Assembly (NCBI GenBank): GCA_009786775.1
Contig: WQRL01000130.1
Location: forward strand, 1 to 5,895
Length of the DNA stretch: 5,895 bases
Direction of reading: 5' to 3'
DNA from: Oscillospiraceae bacterium
GTDB taxonomy: Bacteria > Bacillota > Clostridia > Oscillospirales > Oscillospiraceae
A model generated the notes under the pieces. The model was given only the letters and a program-made list of their open reading frames with translations, made no database searches and was not told the origin of the DNA. Numbering within the stretch: the first letter of the stretch is position 1; every line of letters starts with the position of its first letter. A program made the translations under genes and the position numbers. Below are positions 1 through 5,145 of this stretch, piece by piece.

Positions 1-1
1 T

Positions 2-658
2 AAATATCCTTCGATTGATGTTATGCGCATCACGGCCATAGCAAATTCCCGCAACCCCATTAGCTCGCCTGCGCCGTCACTCCGAAGGTTAGAAATCTCT
101 TATAGGTATAAAAAAGGAAATGCTTCCGACAATGTTCTCATTTCGCCGAAAGATGAGGCGGGATTCATTTCGCATCTAAAATCAATAAACGAAAACATCG
201 AAGTGGCCGAAGGGGTAAAGCCTTTTTCAAAGGGCACAAAGCTGATGCTCTGTGTATGTGCAGGGATTTTGGCTGTGACGGTTATCGGTGTGGGGGCGCT
301 GTTCCTAATAGGCGAAAGGGAGCCTGTTGTAACCATTAGCGATAGAAGCATGAGTATAAGCGCCATGTACGGCACAAGTGTTGCCCTTGAGAATATTGCT
401 GATGTGACATTACTAAATCAGAGTATGAGGGAAATCGGCGCAGGGATGCGGACAAATGGCTACAATGGCGGAGCCTGGCGCGGACATTTCAGGGCAGGGC
501 TTTTGTTTGTCAGGCCCGATTCTGCACCCACCATCCACATAGAACTGGTGCTGGGCAACGATATCTTCATAAGTTTCCGTGAGAGCGAAAGAACGCAGAT
601 GCTTTATGAGGAACTTGCGGCACTGGTGCCTGTCTTTAAAATATTTTATTGCTACTAA
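2..658 (+). CDS. PH-like domain membrane protein (5' end outside window)
   Basis: The frame is open to the left edge, so the gene very probably starts upstream. The ATG at 23 falls inside a domain and has no clear ribosome binding site. Counting from that Met, residues 1-50 resemble the end of the bacterial PH domain bPH_4 (DUF1200, PF06713): the SSPAPSLRRLEI stretch (14-25) and VLISPKD (38-44) are typical of that family. A hydrophobic span at about 73-97 (LMLCVCAGILAVTVIGVGAL) is a membrane helix. Residues about 101-203 resemble a second PH-like domain (bPH_5 type), with RTNGYNGGAWRGHF at 143-156. The architecture is therefore PH-like, membrane helix, PH-like, probably anchored in the cytoplasmic membrane. 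The function of such proteins is not established. The stop TAA (656-658) overlaps the stop of the convergent dipeptidase gene. The family assignment comes from remembered motifs; the coding call is firmer. Confidence 0.72.
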   Translation, partial: KYPSIDVMRITAIANSRNPISSPAPSLRRLEISYRYKKGNASDNVLISPKDEAGFISHLKSINENIEVAEGVKPFSKGTKLMLCVCAGILAVTVIGVGALFLIGEREPVVTISDRSMSISAMYGTSVALENIADVTLLNQSMREIGAGMRTNGYNGGAWRGHFRAGLLFVRPDSAPTIHIELVLGNDIFISFRESERTQMLYEELAALVPVFKIFYCY

Positions 659-1611
659 AAATTATCCTTAAACACCCGCAGGGCATTTTTGTAGCAAATC
701 ATCTCAAGCTCTCTGGGGCTAAAGAAATTTGACAGAGCCTCAATTATCTTAGGCATACCTTCGCAGCCGCCGAATTCGGCCTCACCTGAAAAACCGTCAA
801 AGTCAGAGCCGAAGGCCACGGCTTCAAGGCCCGCTTTGGTGCGGATGTGCCTCATGTGCGAAACAATGCTTTCGATGGTTGTGTGCATTGAGTCTTTGAC
901 AAGAAAATATGGGGCGAAATTGATGCCGCACACGCCACCGCGATCTCCTAAGATGCTAAGCTGGCTATCGGTAAGGTTTCTGGTGGCACCGCAAAATGTG
1001 CGGCAGCATGAGTGGCTTGCAATGAAGGGCTTTGTAACATGTTTTGCAACATCGTGAAAGCCGCCCTCCGATAGATGGGAAACATCCACTATGATCCCGA
1101 GCTCATTCATCCTTCGGATAGCTTCAATGCCGAACGGCTTGAGTCCTAGCGCCATGAGGCCGGGGTCTGGGCTTTGAGGAAAGCCTATGCAGTTTTCATA
1201 GTTCCACGTAAGTGTGATGAGCCTTACGCCCAGGCCGTAAAGCTCATCTAGGCGAGCGAGCTTGCCGTCTATAATTACGCCGTCTTCAACCGTGAGGATT
1301 GAGGACATTTTGCCCTCGGCGAAATTTCTCTCAATATCTTGCGGGAGCAAAGCGGGGGCAATTAGATCTGCGTTTAGGCTCAGTTCTCTCTTGTATTTTG
1401 CAAGGCAGCTCTCAAAATAATCACCAGGGGTCTGTGTTACTTTGTAATGTGCGGCTGAGTCGTTAGTTGGTATGAAAATAGCCATACACTGAGCCATAAG
1501 ACCCGCTTCTTTTGAGCGGGTTAAGTCGATGTTAAGGTCATTTTCCCTAAGGCTTTTATTGTCAAAATAGCATTGCATGATTGTGTCGCAGTGCAGGTCG
1601 ATGTAGTGCAT
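655..1611 (-). CDS. M19 family (renal/membrane dipeptidase-type) dipeptidase
   Basis: This is a 318-residue zinc metallopeptidase of family M19, which hydrolyses dipeptides; some members accept a D-residue at the C-terminal position or N-acyl-D-amino acids. The binuclear metal site is complete: HxD in DLHCDT (H7, D9), Glu in TVEDG (E109), His in DVSHL (H179) and His in ASHS (H200). The catalytic-region FGSDFDG (D270), RNLTD (211-215) and GGVCGINF (225-232) also fit the family. The terminal family motif, usually GGN-LRV, reads YKNALRVF. There is no signal peptide, so it should be cytoplasmic. The start at 1611 is chosen because GGAGG lies 9 bases upstream and the protein then begins directly with the metal motif; the frame stays open to 1809 but that part is not family-like and overlaps the small upstream gene. 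It lies 23 bp after the 54-residue membrane protein gene, so the two are probably co-transcribed. Exact substrate is unknown. Confidence 0.93.
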   Translation of the reverse strand: MHYIDLHCDTIMQCYFDNKSLRENDLNIDLTRSKEAGLMAQCMAIFIPTNDSAAHYKVTQTPGDYFESCLAKYKRELSLNADLIAPALLPQDIERNFAEGKMSSILTVEDGVIIDGKLARLDELYGLGVRLITLTWNYENCIGFPQSPDPGLMALGLKPFGIEAIRRMNELGIIVDVSHLSEGGFHDVAKHVTKPFIASHSCCRTFCGATRNLTDSQLSILGDRGGVCGINFAPYFLVKDSMHTTIESIVSHMRHIRTKAGLEAVAFGSDFDGFSGEAEFGGCEGMPKIIEALSNFFSPRELEMICYKNALRVFKDNF

Positions 1612-1620
1612 TTTTCGCCG

Positions 1621-1625
1621 CCTCC
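1621..1625 (-). promoter_or_regulatory. Ribosome binding site deciding the dipeptidase start
   Basis: On the minus strand GGAGG is followed by nine bases and then ATG at 1611. It lies in the 23-bp gap after the stop codon of the small membrane protein. It supports 1611 as start rather than any Met further upstream in the same open frame. Confidence 0.8.
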
Positions 1626-1634
1626 GTTTTTCAA

Positions 1635-1799
1635 TTATAAGCCCATAAAATTCATGAAATGGCCTATAGCAGTGCCGAATGCTGAGCCAAGAAAGTAGAC
1701 ACCATATGCTGTGAAGGTTAGTAATGCAGCGGTAACAGCCTTTGACATAAATGGGTTTTTCTCCAAATATCCGATAATCAGTTCTGTGCTGCTTTTCAT
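1635..1799 (-). CDS. Small single-span membrane protein, 54 residues, unknown function
   Basis: I do not recognise this protein. It begins MKSSTELIIGYLEKNPF, a short polar and amphipathic N-terminus. A hydrophobic helix follows, about residues 19-46 (SKAVTAALLTFTAYGVYFLG and on), rich in Ala, Gly and aromatics with a GSAFGTAIG small-residue pattern that could pack helix against helix. The end is GHFMNFMGL. It has no lipobox, no Cys, no double-glycine leader and few charges. The ATG at 1799 is preferred because GAAAGGA lies 9 bases upstream; the alternative TTG at 1817 would place that ribosome binding site inside the gene. The dipeptidase gene follows 23 bp later on the same strand, so they likely form a two-gene operon, with this gene directly behind the phased A-tract leader. 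Candidates are a membrane-anchored partner or regulator, a small stress protein, or a toxin-like or bacteriocin-like peptide. None can be shown here. Confidence 0.62.
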   Translation of the reverse strand: MKSSTELIIGYLEKNPFMSKAVTAALLTFTAYGVYFLGSAFGTAIGHFMNFMGL

Positions 1800-1808
1800 A
1801 GAAAACCA

Positions 1809-1815
1809 TCCTTTC
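1809..1815 (-). promoter_or_regulatory. Ribosome binding site of the small membrane protein gene
   Basis: Minus-strand GAAAGGA ends nine bases before ATG 1799. A longer reading from TTG 1817 would include this site in the coding region, so the site argues for the 54-residue form. Confidence 0.6.
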
Positions 1816-1823
1816 AAGTGTTT

Positions 1824-1851
1824 GTTTTCGTTAGTTTTCGTTAGTTTTCGT
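1824..1851. repeat. Tandem 10-bp repeat with helically phased A-tracts
   Basis: The plus strand carries GTTTTCGTTA at 1824-1833 and 1834-1843, then GTTTTCGTT at 1844-1852, about 2.8 copies without a mismatch, followed by a T6 run (1851-1856). T4 tracts start at 1825, 1835 and 1845, exactly 10 bp apart. Phased A/T tracts of this spacing are known to bend DNA. The array lies in the 125-bp divergent region, in the leader or promoter zone of the small membrane protein and dipeptidase pair and about 40 bp from the rightward promoter. It could also be an array of operator half sites. Confidence 0.8.
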
Positions 1852-1864
1852 TTTTTGGAATATC

Positions 1865-1892
1865 TTGCAATTGAAATTTAGTGTGAGATAAT
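1865..1892 (+). promoter_or_regulatory. Probable sigma-A type promoter of the radical SAM gene
   Basis: TTGCAA (1865-1870) serves as -35 and GATAAT (1887-1892) as -10, with a 16-bp spacer. A TG at 1884-1885 placed one base before the -10 makes it an extended -10 element. Transcription would start near 1899 and give a leader of about 25 to 45 bases. TTGCAA is self-complementary, so the same hexamer reads on the other strand, but no matching -10 was found there. Confidence 0.5.
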
Positions 1893-1924
1893 AAAAGGTA
1901 GCGGAAAGAAAAACACACTATCTA

Positions 1925-3544
1925 ATGAAAAGAAATGAAGATATGAGTAGATTAACAATTTTAGCAATAAATGCAAAATATGTCCATTCATCCCTGGCGG
2001 CGTGGGTTATCGCTTCAGGGGTGAGGGAATATGCCCAAAAAACGCATGAGGTCAGCATAGTTGAAGCGACGATTCACCACTCAAATGAGGAAATAACTGA
2101 GCGGATTGCAGCGCATATGCCTGATGTTGTGGGTATTTCAACATACATCTGGAATGCGGGTAAGCTGCCTGAGCTAATGGCGCTAATTAAAGAGAGGCTT
2201 CCGGGCGTGCGGATAATCATGGGTGGCCCTGAGGCAGCTTACAATGCTCAGTTCTGGCTTTCGCGAGGGGCAGAGCATGTGCTGACGGGTGATGGGGAAT
2301 ATGAGGTTCCTGCGTGGCTTGACGGGCGGGATGGCGATTATGAGCCTTACGGGAGTGATAGGCATGATGGAAGCTATGAGCCCCGGCATCCGGTTCCGTG
2401 TTTTCCCGGTGATGAATACATAAGGGCTTTGGAAGGCAGGCTCGCCTATATTGAAACCTCGCGGGGCTGTCCGTTTAGCTGTGCATTTTGCCTGTCGGCG
2501 GACACCTCGGTGCGCTTTTTTCCTATGGAGATGGTTAAGGAGCAGCTAACAAAGCTCTCTAAGTCAGGTGCCCGGACTATAAAACTGGTTGACAGGACGT
2601 TTAACTGCCACAGGGAGCGGGCATATGAGATATTTGAGTATGTAATCTCGCTCGGCACGGAGTGCTGCTTTCACTTCGAGGTGGCGGCAGACCTGTTTGA
2701 TGAGAAAACGTTAAATCTGCTTAAAACAGCGGCTCCCGGGCGCATACAGTTTGAAGCTGGGCTACAGAGCTTCTTCGGCCCCACCTTAGAGGCATCTTCC
2801 AGACAGACTGATTTAAGCGCCGTGGAGCGGAATGTAAGTGTGCTTATGAGCGGGGGGAACATCCACATGCATGTGGACTTGATTGCGGGGCTGCCGTATG
2901 AAACTTTGAAGGAGTTTAGAAACAGTTTTGAGCGTGCATACGCATTAAAAGCGCACACGTTACAGCTCGGTTTTCTAAAGCTCCTGCACGGGAGCAAGTT
3001 GCGCAGCCGGGCACATGAGCTGGGAATCGAATATAGCCAAGAGCCGCCTTATGAGATCCGGCGCTCACCCTGGCTTAGCCCGCAGGATATTGAAGTTCTC
3101 AAACAGGCGGAAAACGCCTTGCAGCATACCTACAACAAGAGCCGCTTTCTAACATCGCTTGAGTATGTTTTGCGCTCAAGCGGACTTAAACCTTTTGAGC
3201 TGTACCACAAAATCGGCATAGCTGCACCGAATCACGGAACTGACCTGCCAGCTTATGCAGGGCAGATCATTGAGGTTTGCGCAGAGCTTAGCGGTGTGGA
3301 GCACAGCACCTTGCTTGACCATATGGCCTATGACTGGATGGGCATGGTAAAGGGGAAAAACATGCCTGCCATACTTAGAAACACGGAAGCCGGGCGCAGC
3401 GGGCTTATAAAAGTTGCAGAGAAAAACCTAGGCCGGAAAATCCGGCGCGATGAGGCCACTGTGCTGCTCTCAGGTAAGGGGCTATATGTGGACAGCGAAA
3501 AACGAAACCCCGTGACGGGGCTATACGAGGTGTATGAGCTATAG
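1925..3544 (+). CDS. B12-binding-type radical SAM protein, DUF4080-like
   Basis: This 539-residue protein has the layout of cobalamin-domain radical SAM proteins. Residues about 10-130 form a Rossmann-type B12-binding-like domain (LAINAKYVHSSLAAW, VVGISTYIWN, IIMGGPEA, LTGDGEYE). The [4Fe-4S] motif CxxxCxxC is C182, C186, C189 in ETSRGCPFSCAFCLS. The radical SAM barrel follows to about 370 (VDRTFN, FEAGLQS, HVDLIAGLPYE, LQLGFLKLLHGS). The C-terminal part to NPVTGLYEVYEL resembles DUF4080. I see no DxHxxG cobalamin-ligand motif; its place holds EATIHHSNEE. Residues about 133-160 are an acidic insertion with repeated DGxYE. The family's reaction is unknown; modification of a small molecule or macromolecule is only a guess. 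The start is uncertain: ATG 1925 has a poor ribosome binding site, and ATG 1943 (MSRLTILAINAKY) gives an N-terminus closer to the family. The last six bases overlap rqcP tail to tail. Confidence 0.9.
   Translation: MKRNEDMSRLTILAINAKYVHSSLAAWVIASGVREYAQKTHEVSIVEATIHHSNEEITERIAAHMPDVVGISTYIWNAGKLPELMALIKERLPGVRIIMGGPEAAYNAQFWLSRGAEHVLTGDGEYEVPAWLDGRDGDYEPYGSDRHDGSYEPRHPVPCFPGDEYIRALEGRLAYIETSRGCPFSCAFCLSADTSVRFFPMEMVKEQLTKLSKSGARTIKLVDRTFNCHRERAYEIFEYVISLGTECCFHFEVAADLFDEKTLNLLKTAAPGRIQFEAGLQSFFGPTLEASSRQTDLSAVERNVSVLMSGGNIHMHVDLIAGLPYETLKEFRNSFERAYALKAHTLQLGFLKLLHGSKLRSRAHELGIEYSQEPPYEIRRSPWLSPQDIEVLKQAENALQHTYNKSRFLTSLEYVLRSSGLKPFELYHKIGIAAPNHGTDLPAYAGQIIEVCAELSGVEHSTLLDHMAYDWMGMVKGKNMPAILRNTEAGRSGLIKVAEKNLGRKIRRDEATVLLSGKGLYVDSEKRNPVTGLYEVYEL
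3498..3520 (-). terminator. Probable intrinsic terminator of the rqcP operon, inside the opposing gene
   Basis: On the minus strand, about 18 bases after the rqcP stop, CCCCG-TCA-CGGGG forms a 5-bp GC stem with a 3-base loop, followed at once by TTTCGTTTTT. This is a compact terminator shape. It lies within the 3' coding part of the radical SAM gene, over the codons for NPVTG, so the sequence serves both strands. The short stem and the CG break in the T run lower confidence. Confidence 0.45.
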
Positions 3545-3781
3545 CACCTCTTTGTACATAGCCGGTGCATCCGCCTTCGAGGCGTGCTCAGAAATACTCT
3601 GGACTTCAACCCTCAAGGTTTTCTGCCCAAAACGTATTTCTATTATGTCGCCCACCTTTACAGAGTAAGAGGCTTTTGCAGGGCGTCCGTTGACACTGAT
3701 TCGTTCGCTGTCGCAAGCCTCATTAGCCACGGTGCGCCGCTTAATGAGCCTTGAAACCTTTAAGAATTTATCTAACCGCAC
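3539..3781 (-). CDS. rqcP: RqcP/YabO, S4-domain ribosome quality-control factor
   Basis: This 80-residue S4 RNA-binding protein closely matches B. subtilis YabO (RqcP): MRLDKFLKVSRLIKRRT at the start, then ISVNGRPAKAS, VKVGD and IRFGQK. The basic residues of the S4 fold (R2, K5, K8, R11, K14, R15, R16) are present. In the known system RqcP binds stalled 50S subunits carrying peptidyl-tRNA and works with RqcH to move tRNA during C-terminal alanine tailing. The start is GTG at 3781 with AGGAG six bases before it. It is the last gene of the minus-strand run, 114 bp after hup, with a structured repeat in the gap. The stop TAG (3539-3541) overlaps the end of the radical SAM gene. In B. subtilis yabP and yabQ follow; they are absent here. 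Confidence 0.93.
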   Translation of the reverse strand: MRLDKFLKVSRLIKRRTVANEACDSERISVNGRPAKASYSVKVGDIIEIRFGQKTLRVEVQSISEHASKADAPAMYKEVL

Positions 3782-3799
3782 GTCTTTCTCCTAAACGAA

Positions 3800-3865
3800 C
3801 GGACGGCCATTGGCCGCCCCTACATGCTGAGGAAATGTATGTAGGGGCGCACTACAGCGCGTCCG
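3800..3865. repeat. Structured palindromic intergenic repeat between hup and rqcP
   Basis: This is a nested inverted repeat. Outer arms CGGACG (3800-3805) and CGTCCG (3860-3865) pair, inner arms CGCCCCTACAT (3815-3825) and ATGTAGGGGCG (3839-3849) pair over 11 bp, and a 13-base loop separates them. Each side also contains its own small hairpin: CGGCCA-T-TGGCCG (3804-3816), and GCGC-ACTACA-GCGC (3847-3860). The RNA or cruciform could thus be one long stem with internal arms or a cloverleaf-like shape. It is GC-rich in an AT-rich gap and has no T run, so it is not a plain terminator. The GTAGGGGCG core with a variable palindrome recalls short dispersed repeats that I remember from Clostridia genomes; that similarity is from memory. 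It may be a MITE-like or REP-like element. Confidence 0.8.
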
Positions 3866-3895
3866 CATGTTTTAATCAGTAAATTTAGTAAAAAA

Positions 3896-4171
3896 CTATT
3901 TCGCTACTGCATCCTTTAGAGCTTTGCCTGCTTTGAATTGCGGAGTTCTTGTTGCAGGAATTTGGATGGGTTCTTTTGTCTTAGGGTTGCGGCCTGTGCG
4001 GGCTGCGCGGTCTTTCACGTCAAAAATACCAAAGCCTACAAGTTGGACTTTGTCGCCGGCGACAAGCGCTGCTGTTATTGCGTCGATTGTTGCTGTCAAG
4101 GCCTTCTCGCTGTCCTTTTTCGACAATCCTGAATTTGTTGCGATGGCATTGATGAGTTCTGTCTTGTTCAT
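3896..4171 (-). CDS. hup: HU family DNA-binding protein
   Basis: This 91-residue protein has the standard length and sequence of HU, the dimeric histone-like protein that bends and compacts DNA. MNKTELINAIA opens the helical dimer part, GFGIF (46-50) leads to the beta arm, and the signature R55, R58 and GRNP (60-63), with the intercalating proline P63, is intact. The end KAGKALKDAV is typical. The segment after GRNP reads KTKEPIQIPA where many homologues have QTGE. ATG 4171 has AGGAGG seven bases upstream. It sits 57 bp after mazG; this gap is very AT-rich and contains TATAAT, so hup may have its own promoter in addition to read-through. In many Clostridia hup lies between mazG and yabO, as here. 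Confidence 0.97.
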   Translation of the reverse strand: MNKTELINAIATNSGLSKKDSEKALTATIDAITAALVAGDKVQLVGFGIFDVKDRAARTGRNPKTKEPIQIPATRTPQFKAGKALKDAVAK

Positions 4172-4201
4172 TATGCGTCCTCCTGAATTTAACTTATAAA
4201 A

Positions 4202-4207
4202 ATTATA
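4202..4207 (-). promoter_or_regulatory. Possible -10 element of a hup promoter
   Basis: A perfect TATAAT on the minus strand lies 30 bp before the hup start in a very AT-rich gap. No good -35 is seen at 16-18 bp (ATCAAA or AATCAA at best), so this may be a chance match. HU is usually made in large amounts, which would fit a separate promoter. Confidence 0.3.
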
Positions 4208-4228
4208 TATTAAAGAAGATCTGTTTGA

Positions 4229-5020
4229 TTACTTCTCTAATTTCACCTGCTGATAGATGTCTTCCATTTCCTCAAGAGTCATATCTTTTAGAAACTTACC
4301 TCCATCTTGTGCGCGTTTTTCAAGTTTTGAAAATCTTGCTATGAATTTGCGGGTGGTTTTTTCAAGCGCCTGTTCGGGATCTATCTCAAAGAATCTTGCC
4401 ACGTTCACGGCAGAAAACAGTATGTCGCCCAGCTCGCCTTCAATATCGCTCCGGTTTTTGACCGCCTCTTCAAGCTCTCTTGTTTCTTCGTGCAGGGCAT
4501 TAATAGCGCCGGAATACTCCGGCCAGTCAAAACCTACCTTCGCAGCTTTTTTTTGAATTTTCTCAGCACGTAGTAACGCAGGAAGGCTTCCTGCCACGCT
4601 GAGCATGGACTCTGCAACCGTTTCGTGATTTTTTTCTTTGCGCTTCACATCTTCCCAGAATGTCAACGATTCACTGCCATCTTTTGCACTTACACCGCCA
4701 AACACGTGTGGATGGCGGCGCAGAAGTTTCCTGCATGTCCCGTCTGCCACATCGTCGAGGTCAAAGTGACCCGCAGCCTGCGCTATGTCTGCATGAAAGA
4801 CGACCTGCATTAGAACATCGCCCAATTCTTCTACTAAGTGATCAATGCTGCCCGAATCAATAGCCTCTGCTGCCTCATAAGCCTCTTCAATAAGATTGCG
4901 TCTTATGCTCTCGTGGGTTTGCTCCCTGTCCCACGGACAGCCCTCCGGACCGCGTAGCAGTGCCATGAGTTTTCTAAGGTCATTGATGCCGTACTTAGGT
5001 TGGTCTTCAAAATCTACCAT
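4229..5020 (-). CDS. mazG: MazG nucleoside triphosphate pyrophosphohydrolase
   Basis: This 263-residue protein, about the length of E. coli MazG, hydrolyses NTPs or dNTPs to monophosphate and pyrophosphate and removes faulty nucleotides. It has the tandem MazG layout. The first copy carries GCPWDREQTHESI (27-39), the EExxE motif (E45, E46, E49) and the ExxxD-type partner (E64, E65, D68). The second copy has HEETRELEEA (177-186) and GELGDILFSAVNVARF (195-210). KVGFDWP (161-167) and the end TTRKFIARF are typical. B. subtilis YabN, in the same position, is longer because a tetrapyrrole-methylase domain is fused in front; that domain is absent here, and the upstream 125-bp gap has no room for it. 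ATG 5020 has AAAGGG seven bases before it. Order spoVB-like, mazG, hup, rqcP on one strand suggests an operon. The gap 5021-5145 is AT-rich with an imperfect hairpin (5049-5070) but no clear promoter. Confidence 0.95.
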   Translation of the reverse strand: MVDFEDQPKYGINDLRKLMALLRGPEGCPWDREQTHESIRRNLIEEAYEAAEAIDSGSIDHLVEELGDVLMQVVFHADIAQAAGHFDLDDVADGTCRKLLRRHPHVFGGVSAKDGSESLTFWEDVKRKEKNHETVAESMLSVAGSLPALLRAEKIQKKAAKVGFDWPEYSGAINALHEETRELEEAVKNRSDIEGELGDILFSAVNVARFFEIDPEQALEKTTRKFIARFSKLEKRAQDGGKFLKDMTLEEMEDIYQQVKLEK

Positions 5021-5145
5021 ACTTTTGCCCTTTCTGCAAGACGGTTTTGCATTTTTTTTGCCGAAAATGCCGATAAAATCAATATTTTTTTAACATTTGG
5101 GGCATTTTGACGCTTTTTTACTTCGGGAACTCTTGGGTTTCCGGA

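Noticed and set aside
619..630. GGCAC-TG-GTGCC palindrome near the end of the PH-like gene
   Set aside because: Loop of two bases is too short and no T run follows on either strand, so it is not a convincing terminator.
836..1057. Open frame on the plus strand inside the dipeptidase gene
   Set aside because: Antisense to conserved metal-site codons, no ribosome binding site, composition not protein-like.
1612..1809. 66-residue N-terminal extension of the dipeptidase frame
   Set aside because: It overlaps the small membrane protein gene in another frame, has no family similarity, and the GGAGG site supports the start at 1611.
3567..3587. GCA-CGCC / GGCG-TGC hairpin after the radical SAM stop
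   Set aside because: It has a bulge and no T run and lies in rqcP coding sequence, so I do not call it a plus-strand terminator.
3924..4199. Plus-strand open frame of the same length as hup, on the opposite strand
   Set aside because: It is the shadow of the HU gene; HU has all family residues and a perfect ribosome binding site, the shadow has neither.
5049..5070. GCATTTT / AAAATGC imperfect hairpin between the flippase and mazG genes
   Set aside because: AT-rich stem with a large A-rich loop and no T run on the minus strand; too weak for a terminator or riboswitch call.
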